Of a stretch of DNA of 10,508 nt, positions 1 through 7,500 are shown one piece after another. Below the pieces are notes generated by a model that searched no databases, had not been told where the DNA came from, and saw only the letters and a program-made list of their open reading frames with translations. Each line of letters begins with the position of its first letter. Positions within the stretch are counted from its first letter, which is position 1. The translations under genes were made by a program, and so were the position numbers. Location: the NCBI GenBank assembly GCA_947627815.1, contig CANQXN010000052.1:1-10508 (forward strand), in the 5' to 3' direction. Source of the DNA: an uncultured Clostridia bacterium (GTDB taxonomy: Bacteria > Bacillota > Clostridia > Oscillospirales > CAG-272).

Positions 1-531
1 CTCACCGCCAAGATCAACGAACTCACCGGTGTGAACGAACAGCATCTGAATGCTCTTCAGAGCGAACGCCGCCAATATTTCGGTGAGACCGATGAAACGG
101 TCAATAAGCGAACCAAAGCGGCGGTAGCCGCCGGCCTCAACGCCATCGTCTGCGTGGGCGAAGTGCTGGCCGAACGGGAGGCGGGCATCACGGCGGAAGT
201 CGTTTCCCGTCAGGTCAAATTGGCGCTCGCCGACATCAGCGCCGAGGACATGAAGAATGTCATCATCGCCTATGAGCCGGTCTGGGCCATCGGCACCGGC
301 AAGACCGCCACGGTCGAGCAGGCCGAGGAAGTCTGCGCGCTGATCCGCAATGTGATCGCCCAGAAGTACGGCAAGGCGCTGGCACGCGATACCATCATTC
401 AATACGGCGGCTCCATGAACGCCAAAAACGCGGCGGAGCTTCTGACCATGAAGGACATTGACGGCGGCCTCATCGGCGGCGCGTCCTTAAAGGCCAAGGA
501 TTTTGCCGTTATCGTGGAAGCGGCGCAGTAA
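1..531 (+). CDS. tpiA: Triosephosphate isomerase, C-terminal part (5' end outside window)
   Basis: Glycolytic/gluconeogenic enzyme of the cytoplasm that interconverts dihydroxyacetone phosphate and glyceraldehyde 3-phosphate. The open frame enters from base 1. From about base 61 it reads as classic TIM: SERRQYFGETDE, then the AGLNAIVCVGE strand, then AYEPVWAIGTGKTA with the catalytic glutamate at codon 274-276 and the phosphate-gripping loop 6, then YGGSMNAKNA and the GGLIGGASL phosphate-binding end. It stops with TAA at 529-531, giving the normal C-terminus. The residues before SERR do not look right: the family has GHSERR, where the His is the electrophilic catalyst, but here the frame reads ALQSERR after an unrelated-looking stretch. 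The GTG at 31 is unlikely to be a real start, because a full TIM needs about 90 more residues upstream. I treat this as a partial gene with a suspect left edge. The identity of bases 61-531 is very secure. Confidence 0.93.
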   Translation, partial: LTAKINELTGVNEQHLNALQSERRQYFGETDETVNKRTKAAVAAGLNAIVCVGEVLAEREAGITAEVVSRQVKLALADISAEDMKNVIIAYEPVWAIGTGKTATVEQAEEVCALIRNVIAQKYGKALARDTIIQYGGSMNAKNAAELLTMKDIDGGLIGGASLKAKDFAVIVEAAQ

Positions 532-542
532 AACGACATAGG

Positions 543-577
543 AAAGGGGTGGCGGTTCTGACAACCACCCCTTTTTT
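543..577 (+). terminator. Intrinsic terminator after tpiA
   Basis: The left arm AAAGGGGTGG (543-552) pairs with CCACCCCTTT (565-574) and is followed by a run of Ts to 577. It lies 12 bases after the tpiA stop and separates tpiA from the pyrophosphatase gene. Confidence 0.85.
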
Positions 578-616
578 GACTAAAAACCGCCGACAAGGAC
601 AAAAGAGGAGCGACAG

Positions 617-1147
617 ATGAATATATGGCATGATATGTCTTCCGAAAAAGTACGGGAGAACGATTTCATGGCGGTGGTGGAAATCACCAAAGGCAGTAAA
701 AACAAATATGAACTGGATAAAGAGACCGGCCTGTTGCGGCTCGATCGGATTCTGTATACGGCGACGCACTATCCCTGCAATTACGGGTTCATTCCCCGCA
801 CCTATGCCGAGGACAACGACCCCTTGGATGTGATGCTGATCTGTTCCGAACCCATCAGCCCCATGACGCTGGTGCGCTCGTATCCCATCGGCCTCATTCA
901 GATGCTCGACGACGGCCTGAAAGACGAAAAGATCATCGCCGTTCCCTTCGGCGATCCCATGTACAACGGCTATCATTCGATTTTCGATCTGCCCAAACAT
1001 CTTTATGATGAAATGACCCATTTTTTCCGGGTGTATAAGACGCTGGAACACAAAGAAACCGTGGTGCATGAAGTGGGCGGGCCGGAAGAAGCGCTCGCCG
1101 TCGTGGCCGCCGCTATTCGCCGGTATCGGGAAAAATTCGGCCGGTAA
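617..1147 (+). CDS. ppa: Inorganic pyrophosphatase, family I
   Basis: Cytoplasmic Mg-dependent enzyme that hydrolyses pyrophosphate to two phosphates and so pulls biosynthetic reactions forward. The 176-residue length is normal for bacterial family I enzymes. The signature D-x-D-P-x-D-V is present as DNDPLDV at residues 66-72. It is preceded by the active-site stretch HYPCNYGFIP (51-60), and followed by KDEKIIAVP, which carries the third metal-binding acidic group and a catalytic lysine. The ATG at 617 has GAGGAG (about 605-610) seven bases upstream, which fixes the start. The leader before residue 18 (MNIWHDMSSEKVRENDF) is typical of a short N-terminal extension, with the β-strand FMAVVEITKGSKNKYELD following. 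Methylglyoxal synthase begins 33 bases after the stop with no terminator between, so the two are probably cotranscribed. I see no clear promoter in the short gap behind the tpiA terminator. Confidence 0.96.
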   Translation: MNIWHDMSSEKVRENDFMAVVEITKGSKNKYELDKETGLLRLDRILYTATHYPCNYGFIPRTYAEDNDPLDVMLICSEPISPMTLVRSYPIGLIQMLDDGLKDEKIIAVPFGDPMYNGYHSIFDLPKHLYDEMTHFFRVYKTLEHKETVVHEVGGPEEALAVVAAAIRRYREKFGR

Positions 1148-1180
1148 TCGGTCGGCTGTTTGACAAAAAGGAAAGAAAAC

Positions 1181-1669
1181 ATGGAAGACAAAAACCAAAT
1201 CGAATTTGTGTTGGGCAGTCAGAAGAACATCGCCCTCATTGCCCACGACAACAAAAAAGCGGAAATGATCGCCTGGTGCGCGGCCAACGCCGAGATTTTA
1301 AAGGGGCATTTTCTCTTTGGCACCGGCACCACGGCGCGGATGATCACCCAGCATACCGGCCTGCCGGTGCGCGGGTTCAATTCCGGGCCGATGGGCGGCG
1401 ATTTGCAGATCGGCGCCCGGATCGTGGAAAACAAGATCGATATCGTGATCTTCTTCTCCGACCCGCTCACCGCGCAGCCGCACGACCCCGATGTCAAGGC
1501 GCTTTTGCGCATTGCGCAGGTGTACGATATTCCCATCGCCAACAACAAAGCGACGGCGGATTTTATCATCACCTCGCCTTATATGAAAGAGGAATATGTC
1601 CATAAGCTCGCCGATTTCAAACATAATGTCGAGGAGCGCGCCCTGCGCTTGGAAGATGACATCGAATAA
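1181..1669 (+). CDS. mgsA: Methylglyoxal synthase
   Basis: Converts dihydroxyacetone phosphate to methylglyoxal plus phosphate, an overflow bypass of lower glycolysis that is allosterically inhibited by phosphate in studied homologues. Family residues are all visible: His22-Asp23 in LIAHDNKK, the phosphate-binding GTGTT (47-51), GPMGGD (69-74) with the catalytic aspartate at 74, FFSDPLTAQPHDPDV (91-105) with Asp94, His101 and Asp104, and the ANNKATADFI stretch. By a constant offset of three these match His19, Asp20, Asp71, Asp91, His98 and Asp101 of the E. coli enzyme. An in-frame TTG at 1160 would add seven residues, but AAGGAAAG (about 1168-1175) sits correctly for the ATG at 1181, so I use that start. 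At 162 residues the length is slightly above the E. coli enzyme because of a C-terminal charged tail. Probably in one transcript with ppa. Confidence 0.95.
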   Translation: MEDKNQIEFVLGSQKNIALIAHDNKKAEMIAWCAANAEILKGHFLFGTGTTARMITQHTGLPVRGFNSGPMGGDLQIGARIVENKIDIVIFFSDPLTAQPHDPDVKALLRIAQVYDIPIANNKATADFIITSPYMKEEYVHKLADFKHNVEERALRLEDDIE

Positions 1670-1672
1670 GCA

Positions 1673-1703
1673 AAACCCGCCGTCCGGAAGGGACGGCGGG
1701 TTT
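1673..1703 (+). terminator. Strong, largely symmetrical terminator between convergent genes
   Basis: A perfect 13-bp stem, AAACCCGCCGTCC (1673-1685) with GGACGGCGGGTTT (1691-1703), and a 5-base loop. It lies 3 bases after the mgsA stop and 19 bases beyond the stop of the leftward ATPase gene. The A/T-flanked arms suit termination in both directions, so it probably serves both convergent units. Confidence 0.85.
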
Positions 1704-1722
1704 ACTGTTTTTACAAGGCGCC

Positions 1723-2982
1723 TTACCAATTCAATGTCTTTTCCGGATCGAGCAGAAAATCGGATAACGGGGCAATCAAAATGCCATGCTCGTTGTAGCC
1801 TGTCAATACTTCGTCGCCTACGATGACGATCTTTTTAAAGGCGTCGCCGATGCCGAGAAGGGAAGCCTGTTCCTGCCTACGCTTTTCCTCGTCCGGCATC
1901 CGATAGGCGCATTGAATATAATATCGGCGGCTGCCCATGTTGGCGACGAAATCTACCTCGAGCTGCTTTTTCTGCGAAGCGCCGTTTGCTTTCAGATTGG
2001 TCTCCACCACGCCGACATCCACCGCATAGCCGCGCAATGTCAACTCGTTGTAGACGACATTCTCCATGATGTGGTTGTATTCCTGCTGGCGGAAGGAAAG
2101 CCGCGCGTTTCGCAGTCCCATATCGACAAAATAATATTTGGACGGCGTGTTGATATATTTTTTGCCTTTGATGTCGTAGCGGACGGCTTTTTCGATCAAA
2201 AAGGCGTCTTGCAGGGCATCTAAATAGTCCGAAATCGTGTTGGCGGAGAGTTTCAGTTTCTTTTGGGAGTTAAAGACATTCGAAAGTTTTAAGGGATTGG
2301 TGAGCGAACCGATCGACGAGGCGAGAATGTCGGTGAGTTCATTGATTTCCGTGTTCCCGCGCAGGTTGTTGCGATTGATAATATCCGCAAGATAAGTCGT
2401 CGCGAACAGGTCTTGCAAATATTTCGCCTTGTCGGCATCCGTCCTCATCGAGAGGCAAAGCGGCATTCCGCCGTAGGTCGCGTATTGAAGCCAAGCCCTG
2501 CCAAACGGCGTATTCGGTTCGAGCGCGGAATAAAACTCCGCAAAGTTGAGCGGAAAGACGCGGATCTCGTCGCCGCGCCCGCGAAACTCCGTGAGGATGT
2601 CGCTCGATAAAAATCGGGAATTGCTCCCCGTGACATAAATATCCGCGTTCGGAATGTGCAGAAACCCGTTGACGACGCTCTCGAAAGTCGGAACCAGTTG
2701 GATTTCGTCCAAAAGGATATAATACGGGGCGTCGTCCTTGATTTGCGCCTTGACAAACGCGTAAAGTTCATCGGGATTTTGCAGGCGTTTGTTGCCGTAA
2801 TCTTCGAGCGAAACGCGAATGATATGATCGGCGGGGACGCCCTCTTGCAAAAGATGATGATAAAAGAGCGTAAAGAGCAGGTACGACTTCCCGCAGCGGC
2901 GAACGCCCGTGACGATCTTGACCAAGCCGTTATGTTTATGATCGATGAGCTTTTGTAAGTAAAAATCTCTTGCGATCTCCAT
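1723..2982 (-). CDS. AAA ATPase of the AAA_14/DUF4143 type
   Basis: A 419-residue P-loop ATPase. The N-terminal AAA domain has Walker A GVRRCGKS (26-33), Walker B YYILLDEIQ (87-95), and a sensor-1-like YVTGSNSRFLS (116-126, Asn121), followed by EFRGRGDE with arginine-finger-like arginines. The rest is a winged-helix-like middle and a DUF4143 C-terminal region. That region resembles a PD-(D/E)XK nuclease fold: LEVDFVA (341-347), then YYIQCAY (354-360). The usual E-x-K strand reads Q-x-A here, so nuclease activity is doubtful. The family is common, often multicopy, in gut bacteria; its cellular role is not established and I do not assign one. The start is supported by GAGGA in the leader (complement of about 2986-2992). 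It has its own consensus promoter upstream and ends at the shared terminator with mgsA. The family assignment is secure; the function is open. Confidence 0.9.
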   Translation of the reverse strand: MEIARDFYLQKLIDHKHNGLVKIVTGVRRCGKSYLLFTLFYHHLLQEGVPADHIIRVSLEDYGNKRLQNPDELYAFVKAQIKDDAPYYILLDEIQLVPTFESVVNGFLHIPNADIYVTGSNSRFLSSDILTEFRGRGDEIRVFPLNFAEFYSALEPNTPFGRAWLQYATYGGMPLCLSMRTDADKAKYLQDLFATTYLADIINRNNLRGNTEINELTDILASSIGSLTNPLKLSNVFNSQKKLKLSANTISDYLDALQDAFLIEKAVRYDIKGKKYINTPSKYYFVDMGLRNARLSFRQQEYNHIMENVVYNELTLRGYAVDVGVVETNLKANGASQKKQLEVDFVANMGSRRYYIQCAYRMPDEEKRRQEQASLLGIGDAFKKIVIVGDEVLTGYNEHGILIAPLSDFLLDPEKTLNW

Positions 2983-3033
2983 CTTTGTCCTCGTTTTGAT
3001 TTTTATTTATTCTATCACGGTGATGGCAAAAAT

Positions 3034-3062
3034 ATTATAGCAAAGCGCGCGCGCTATGTCAA
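3034..3062 (-). promoter_or_regulatory. Perfect-consensus sigma-70/sigma-A promoter of the ATPase gene
   Basis: Read on the minus strand, TTGACA (complement of 3057-3062) and TATAAT (complement of 3034-3039) are separated by exactly 17 bases. The spacer is almost entirely alternating GC (3044-3055 is the palindrome AGCGCGCGCGCT). A 12/12 match to consensus is rare for a chromosomal gene and predicts strong transcription of the ATPase unless repressed. The -10 and spacer overlap a 14-base direct repeat. Confidence 0.85.
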
Positions 3063-3118
3063 GAATCTATTGAGAATTTTTTCGTATTTACGCAAAAATT
3101 CTCAATAGCAAAGCGCGC
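3037..3118. repeat. 14-base direct repeats flanking the promoter/palindrome block
   Basis: ATAGCAAAGCGCGC occurs exactly at 3037-3050 and again at 3105-3118, 68 bases apart. The first copy contains part of the ATPase -10 and spacer; the second overlaps the end of the palindrome. This gives a compact repeat-in-repeat block that looks built by duplication or insertion rather than random intergenic sequence. Confidence 0.75.
3067..3108. repeat. 42-base near-perfect palindrome upstream of the ATPase promoter
   Basis: The arm CTATTGAGAATTTTT (3067-3081) is the exact reverse complement of AAAAATTCTCAATAG (3094-3108). After one T/C mismatch the core CGTA (3083-3086) also pairs with TACG (3089-3092). 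The arms start only 4 bases upstream of the -35 hexamer of the leftward promoter and 41 bases beyond the stop of the leftward GNAT gene. It could be an operator, a terminator-like structure for the GNAT transcript (there is no clean U-run), or part of a miniature dispersed element. Confidence 0.8.
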
Positions 3119-3148
3119 CTGTCTTTCCGAACGGCTTCCTGATTGTCT

Positions 3149-3652
3149 TTATCGAAGAACAAAAACCAAGTCATCGCCGTCAAGCTCCTCTGATTTTGTA
3201 AAGCCGAGGGATTGATACAGCGTTTGCGCCTTGATATTGGAAGCTTCCGTAGAAAGTTTAATCGGCCTTTTGGGGTCGGCGGCTCTCAATATTTTTACCG
3301 CAAGCGCTGCGGCGGCTTTTCCGTAACCCATGCCCTGAAATTTCCGATCGATGAAATAGCTATAGTTCCATCCCGCATCGGCGCCGCTCCATTTTCGAAA
3401 GACAATAAACCCGATCTTTTCACCGTCGGCTTTGCAAATCACGCATGGGACAGTATCGTTGGGAGCAAGATACGCTCTGCCTATGGAAAAACCGGCCGGA
3501 TTGACAAATTTCTCCTGCTCCGGCAAGAGGCGGCACTCTACAACGGCGTACCAAAGGTCGTCGTCATTTTCAATTCTTCTGATGCTGACGGTTTCAGATC
3601 GCCAGGTATCCCTGGGAAGCTTCTTGATTAAATCCAAAAGTGACGGTTCCAT
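3149..3652 (-). CDS. GNAT-family N-acetyltransferase, possibly polyamine-type
   Basis: A 167-residue single-domain acyl-CoA-dependent acetyltransferase. Acetyl-CoA motif A is clear: the strand WNYSYFIDRKF, then QGMGYGK (106-112), the R/Q-x-x-G-x-G/A pyrophosphate loop, and a following helix. Motif B has the typical asparagine and tyrosine: LSTEASNIKAQTLYQSLGF (133-151). The layout, with DLWYAVVEC near the N-terminus, resembles Bacillus spermine/spermidine acetyltransferases of the BltD/PaiA group, but the substrate is not proven. An in-frame ATG at 3703 would add 17 mostly basic residues, which are just the translated purine-rich leader. GGGAG lies 4 bases before the ATG at 3652, so I choose that start. 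A TATACT box (complement of 3720-3725) is a possible -10, but the -35 is poor. The ATPase lies downstream on the same strand with its own promoter. Confidence 0.88.
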   Translation of the reverse strand: MEPSLLDLIKKLPRDTWRSETVSIRRIENDDDLWYAVVECRLLPEQEKFVNPAGFSIGRAYLAPNDTVPCVICKADGEKIGFIVFRKWSGADAGWNYSYFIDRKFQGMGYGKAAAALAVKILRAADPKRPIKLSTEASNIKAQTLYQSLGFTKSEELDGDDLVFVLR

Positions 3653-3779
3653 ACGGCTCCCTTTCTTTACTTTCCTTTTTTCACTTGCCATCATTCCGGA
3701 CATCCGCCCGACAATTCACAGTATACCGTCCAAATGTGAAGAAATCTACCGTCCGTTAAGACGATTTTCTGCCCATACC

Positions 3780-3815
3780 AAAAAAACGCTCCGGCGATGT
3801 GTCCGGAGCGTTTTT
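3780..3815 (-). terminator. Intrinsic terminator of the TerB-like gene
   Basis: A 13-bp stem, AAAAACGCTCCGG (3782-3794) with CCGGAGCGTTTTT (3803-3815), and an 8-base loop. On the minus strand the stem runs into seven Us (complement of 3780-3786). It lies 62 bases past the stop of the leftward gene at 3878 and insulates the GNAT gene from it. Confidence 0.8.
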
Positions 3816-3877
3816 ATGCTGTCTTGTCCGAAAGACGAACCGCCGCACGAAAAGGGCGGTGTTGTTTGGCTTTTCGG

Positions 3878-4330
3878 TCAGCGGATCAGCTGTTTGATCC
3901 AGCGTTTTTCCTTGGCGGAGATTTTGCCGTCCACGGCGCAGAGAATCAGGCAGACAAGAATAATATCTTCCTTTAAGTCGTCGGACACAAGACCCAAAAG
4001 ATCCACCATATCGTCCACATAGCGTTTGAGCTGCCGGTTGTCGGCGCGCATAGACTTCACTAAGGCGTTGCAGTCCTTGTAATTGGTTTCCTCCCCGAAA
4101 AAGACCCGGAAGAGGGGATAGCAAAGGGCATATTCCTCGGGAGAAAGCGAGCCGTCCGCCACCACGGCGCCCATGACAAAGGTGGCGAAGATCGTAAGCC
4201 CGTCCAGCCCGTCCTCGGCGAGAAGGGCGAGCGCGGGGAGAACGCGCGCCGATGTGTCGGTCAATACCGCGGCATAGGAGGCGGCGTCCAGTTGTTCAAA
4301 TTCCTTGCAAATGCTGTCAAATTCTTTCAT
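3878..4330 (-). CDS. TerB-like small helical protein
   Basis: A 150-residue, all-helical, acidic protein without signal peptide or obvious membrane anchor. Two internally similar segments carry the hallmark of the TerB/DjlA-N-type fold: VVADGSLSPEEYA (56-68) and CAVDGKISAKEKRWI (131-145). Both have the helix-[AV]DG-x-[IL]-S-x-x-E pattern that forms a metal-binding-like loop in this family. The family is linked to tellurite/stress modules and to DnaJ-type co-chaperones, but no ter-operon partners are present here, so I give no specific function. AAGGAGT (complement of about 4338-4344) fixes the ATG at 4330. It is a single-gene unit with its own promoter and terminator, divergent from the large secreted protein gene. 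Confidence 0.7.
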   Translation of the reverse strand: MKEFDSICKEFEQLDAASYAAVLTDTSARVLPALALLAEDGLDGLTIFATFVMGAVVADGSLSPEEYALCYPLFRVFFGEETNYKDCNALVKSMRADNRQLKRYVDDMVDLLGLVSDDLKEDIILVCLILCAVDGKISAKEKRWIKQLIR

Positions 4331-4368
4331 GCTTGTTACTCCTTTTTGAATTTGAATTTTCTCCCTTT

Positions 4369-4397
4369 ATGATATACCTTTTCGCCGCCTTTGTCAA
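4369..4397 (-). promoter_or_regulatory. Promoter of the TerB-like gene
   Basis: On the minus strand, TTGACA (complement of 4392-4397) and TATCAT (complement of 4369-4374) are 17 bases apart, an 11/12 match. It sits 39 bases before the ATG at 4330 and fires away from the large secreted protein gene. Confidence 0.75.
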
Positions 4398-4488
4398 GTC
4401 CTTTTCCGGCGTTTTGCCGGCTTTTTGCCGGGACAAAAACCCTCGATGAAAAAAGCGAAAAAGACCGAAAAATTTTTTCAAAAACCTC

Positions 4489-4517
4489 TTGACAAAAAAT
4501 TTAAAAAAGTGTAGAAT
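4489..4517 (+). promoter_or_regulatory. Promoter of the secreted transglutaminase-like gene
   Basis: TTGACA (4489-4494) and TAGAAT (4512-4517) lie with a 17-base A/T-rich spacer, 35 bases before the ATG at 4552. The A-tracts in and upstream of the spacer would act as an UP-like element. It is divergent from the promoter at 4369-4397. Confidence 0.8.
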
Positions 4518-4551
4518 GTGGGCGCCAAAATCACAATGAAAGGGGATACTT

Positions 4552-7500
4552 ATGAAAGCCTCCAAAGTATTAGCATTTTTATTGGCACTCATCATGACTG
4601 TTTCCGCCATTCCGGCCGTGATCGCCGAGGAACTTTTGCCTTCCGCAGCGAAAACCGCCGCTGTTGACGACTATTTTGGCAGTCAGCTGGTGGGGGAAGA
4701 GTACAAAAAGTTTTACAACGCCATGGTAACCATGGCAGACGAAGGCATCTTCGCCAAAGGCGAAGACCTTGACCTTGTGAAAGAGAAATTTTTCACTTCC
4801 GACGAGGTCAAAGCCTTCTCCGAAGGCAAGGAAAATGTCCTGAATGTCTACGGTGCGGCCAGAGACGCCTTTACCTTTGACCACCCGGACATTTTCTATG
4901 TGGATTTTTCCGCGTTGTCGATCCGCATTACACGCACAGGCGACAGCTATCATCTGCTTCTTGGCAAAGGCAGACGCGACAGCTACTTTACGGAAAGCTT
5001 TAAAGATGCCGACGAAGTCAGCAAAGCAATTGAAACCTACAAAACGAAATTTGAAGAAGCCAACACAACCGTCAATGCCAACGCGCTGGCACTGGCACAG
5101 GCGGATCAGCGCTCCTCTGTCTCGCCCGCCGATCTTGTGGAAGCCGCTCACGATTACATCACCAAGAGCGTTTCCTATCGGCTGGAGGATAAATTTGAAA
5201 AGCAGGAGTATGCAAACGAGGTCTACGCCATCCGGACGGTCTACGGTTCTCTTGTCAACGGCAAAGCCGTCTGCGAGGGCTATGCGAGACTGTTCAAGGC
5301 CTTCATGGATGAAAACGACATTCCCTGCGTTTTAGTGCAGGGCGCTTACAAGCCCGATGCCGAAAGCTATGAACTGCACATGTGGACCTATGTGCAGATC
5401 GACGACAAATGGTATGCGGTCGACCCGACCATGGACGACCCGACCAATACAAAGCTCTGGAAATCGAACCCCGACTTTACCGGGAAAGACGGCTATGAGA
5501 ACCACGAGTACCTGCTGAAGGGCGAAAACAAAATGGCCGTCAAGTATGCGCCGAGCGGCATTGTTTCCGAATCGAACTATGAGTTTGCCTATCCGCAGCT
5601 CAACTACGACAACTACGGCAACGAAGTCGTTTACAACTCCAACGGTCTTATGGTTTCTTATGCAAGGGCTGAAATGGAAGGCGAAAAAGCCGGTAAATTC
5701 ATCGTCAGCTATAAGGGCATGGGACTGTTAGCCGCCAAAGCAGAAGGATACAACATGATGTATGACTGCTTTGTGGAAAGAGGCGGCGTTGTCAGCAAGA
5801 GCAGAAGTACCAGCAAAAAAGATCCCAGCTATGATCAAAAGGTTGCAGAAGCGCCGATCGGCGATATGGTATGGACCGGCATGAAATACATGTCTGTCTG
5901 GCAGCAGCCGGTCGATACATTCGACTCTGATGCCGAAGCGGGAGATTCCAGCTTCTACACCACGCCCGAACACCTTGTTCTGATCATGCCGCAGGCTTCC
6001 TATGTCAAATTTGCCGTGACAAGAAAGCCGCAAGGTACTTATATGTGGGGCGGTATGCAATTTGACGAAAGCGAGTTCACGGGAACCGACGCGGACTATG
6101 TGGCCGTGAGCGATCCGATCTACAATCCGAACGGCTTTTATAAAGCGCCGCCCTATCCGACCGAAGTTTCGCCCGCTCTCACAAGCGCCCTTTTGATCGA
6201 TGACGGCAAACGCACCATCAGCGCCAAGTTCGATCAGACGATTTATCCTGACCTGGTTTACCTCAACGAACATAACGGAAAACTCGCGCTCAGAATGAAT
6301 CTCCAGGATATGCATGATCTTGTCAACCGGTCGGGTTACGACCACAGCATTGTTGAAAATTTCAGAGTGATTTTCAAAGACGGTTCGGTCAGCGAACCGA
6401 TCGCTGCGGAATTACAGCTTATCCAGAAAACAGATAATGAATATGACGACAGAGTAGATGTCAGACTGATTGACACGAGAGATGTCTTGAATTCTACCAC
6501 CCCGATCCTTGCCGAAAGCCTCAAGGGAAAAGAAATCATCGGCTACCAGTTCGACTTTACGCCGAGTACCATGTACGCCGACGATAACATTTTCTATGAA
6601 TTTGATGTAAAAGGCTTGAAAGCCGGCGACATTCGGGTTCCTTATCAGAACAGACTGTCGAACGGCGAGTATCCGCCGGAAGGCGTAGATGTTCATTATG
6701 CCACTGTGGCAGGCAAAGAGCCGATCGCGATCAGCTTCCTCGCGGCGCACAGATGCGCGGCACATGCCTTCCAGGCGCAGGGGTATGACTGGAATGTGTT
6801 CGGCAAACCGACCCTGATGGATGACCTCAGCGGCTTCGATTTCAGCAAGGCCGAAATGACGGGCGATATCAGCGACTTTGCCGACAGCGAAGCGCTGGAA
6901 AGCCTGACGCACAGAATGGTGCTGGTTGCCACCGATGCCAATGCCGATCAGGTCCAGGAAATGGACACGGCGCTTGAATATGCAAACGGCGGTCTTGGCG
7001 ATCTCAGCGCGGCGGCAGAACTTGAAAACGCCGAATACTACAACATCAACCTCACGCTCTGCAAGTCGCAGATCGTTTCCACCGGTCAGGCCGTCCGCGT
7101 CACCCTCGGTTTCCCCGCCGGATACGGTCCGGAAGATACGGGCAAAACCTTTAAGGTCTACCATTTCAGCAAGGACGAAAACGGCAATATTACCGGTGTC
7201 AATGAAATCCCCTGCGAAATTACCGAATTCGGTCTGGTCGTCTGGTGCGATTCCTTCAGCCCCTTCGCTATTGTCCCGATCGATATTGCAGCAGCGGAAG
7301 AAGCGCTTACCGGAGAGGAGCTGAAAGCTTTCGAGGATTCGCTGGCAAGCAAGTCCGTGATTTACACCAACAACGATATCGGCGGGAGCATCTCTTCCTC
7401 TTCCAATGACGCGAACGGTCAGATTAAAGTCGAGGATGGCCAAACCGTAAAACTTGTAGTTACCGCTAAAGAAGGCTATGTCATCGATTCCATTACCGTC

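Noticed and set aside
509..1246. 245-codon minus-strand frame over ppa
   Set aside because: Antisense shadow of a certain pyrophosphatase gene; no motif of its own.
3720..3748. TATACT as a promoter for the GNAT gene
   Set aside because: The -10 is good but the hexamer 16-18 bases upstream matches TTGACA poorly, so I did not list it as a feature.
3839..3860. ACCGCC/GGCGGT hairpin just past the TerB-like stop
   Set aside because: A 6-bp stem with a 10-base loop and no U-run; the strong hairpin at 3780-3815 is the better terminator.
4406..4426. CCGGC-GTTTT-GCCGG hairpin followed by CTTTTT in the divergent intergenic region
   Set aside because: Only a 5-bp stem, and no plus-strand gene lies upstream for it to terminate. 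It may be a remnant or regulatory, but the support is too thin.
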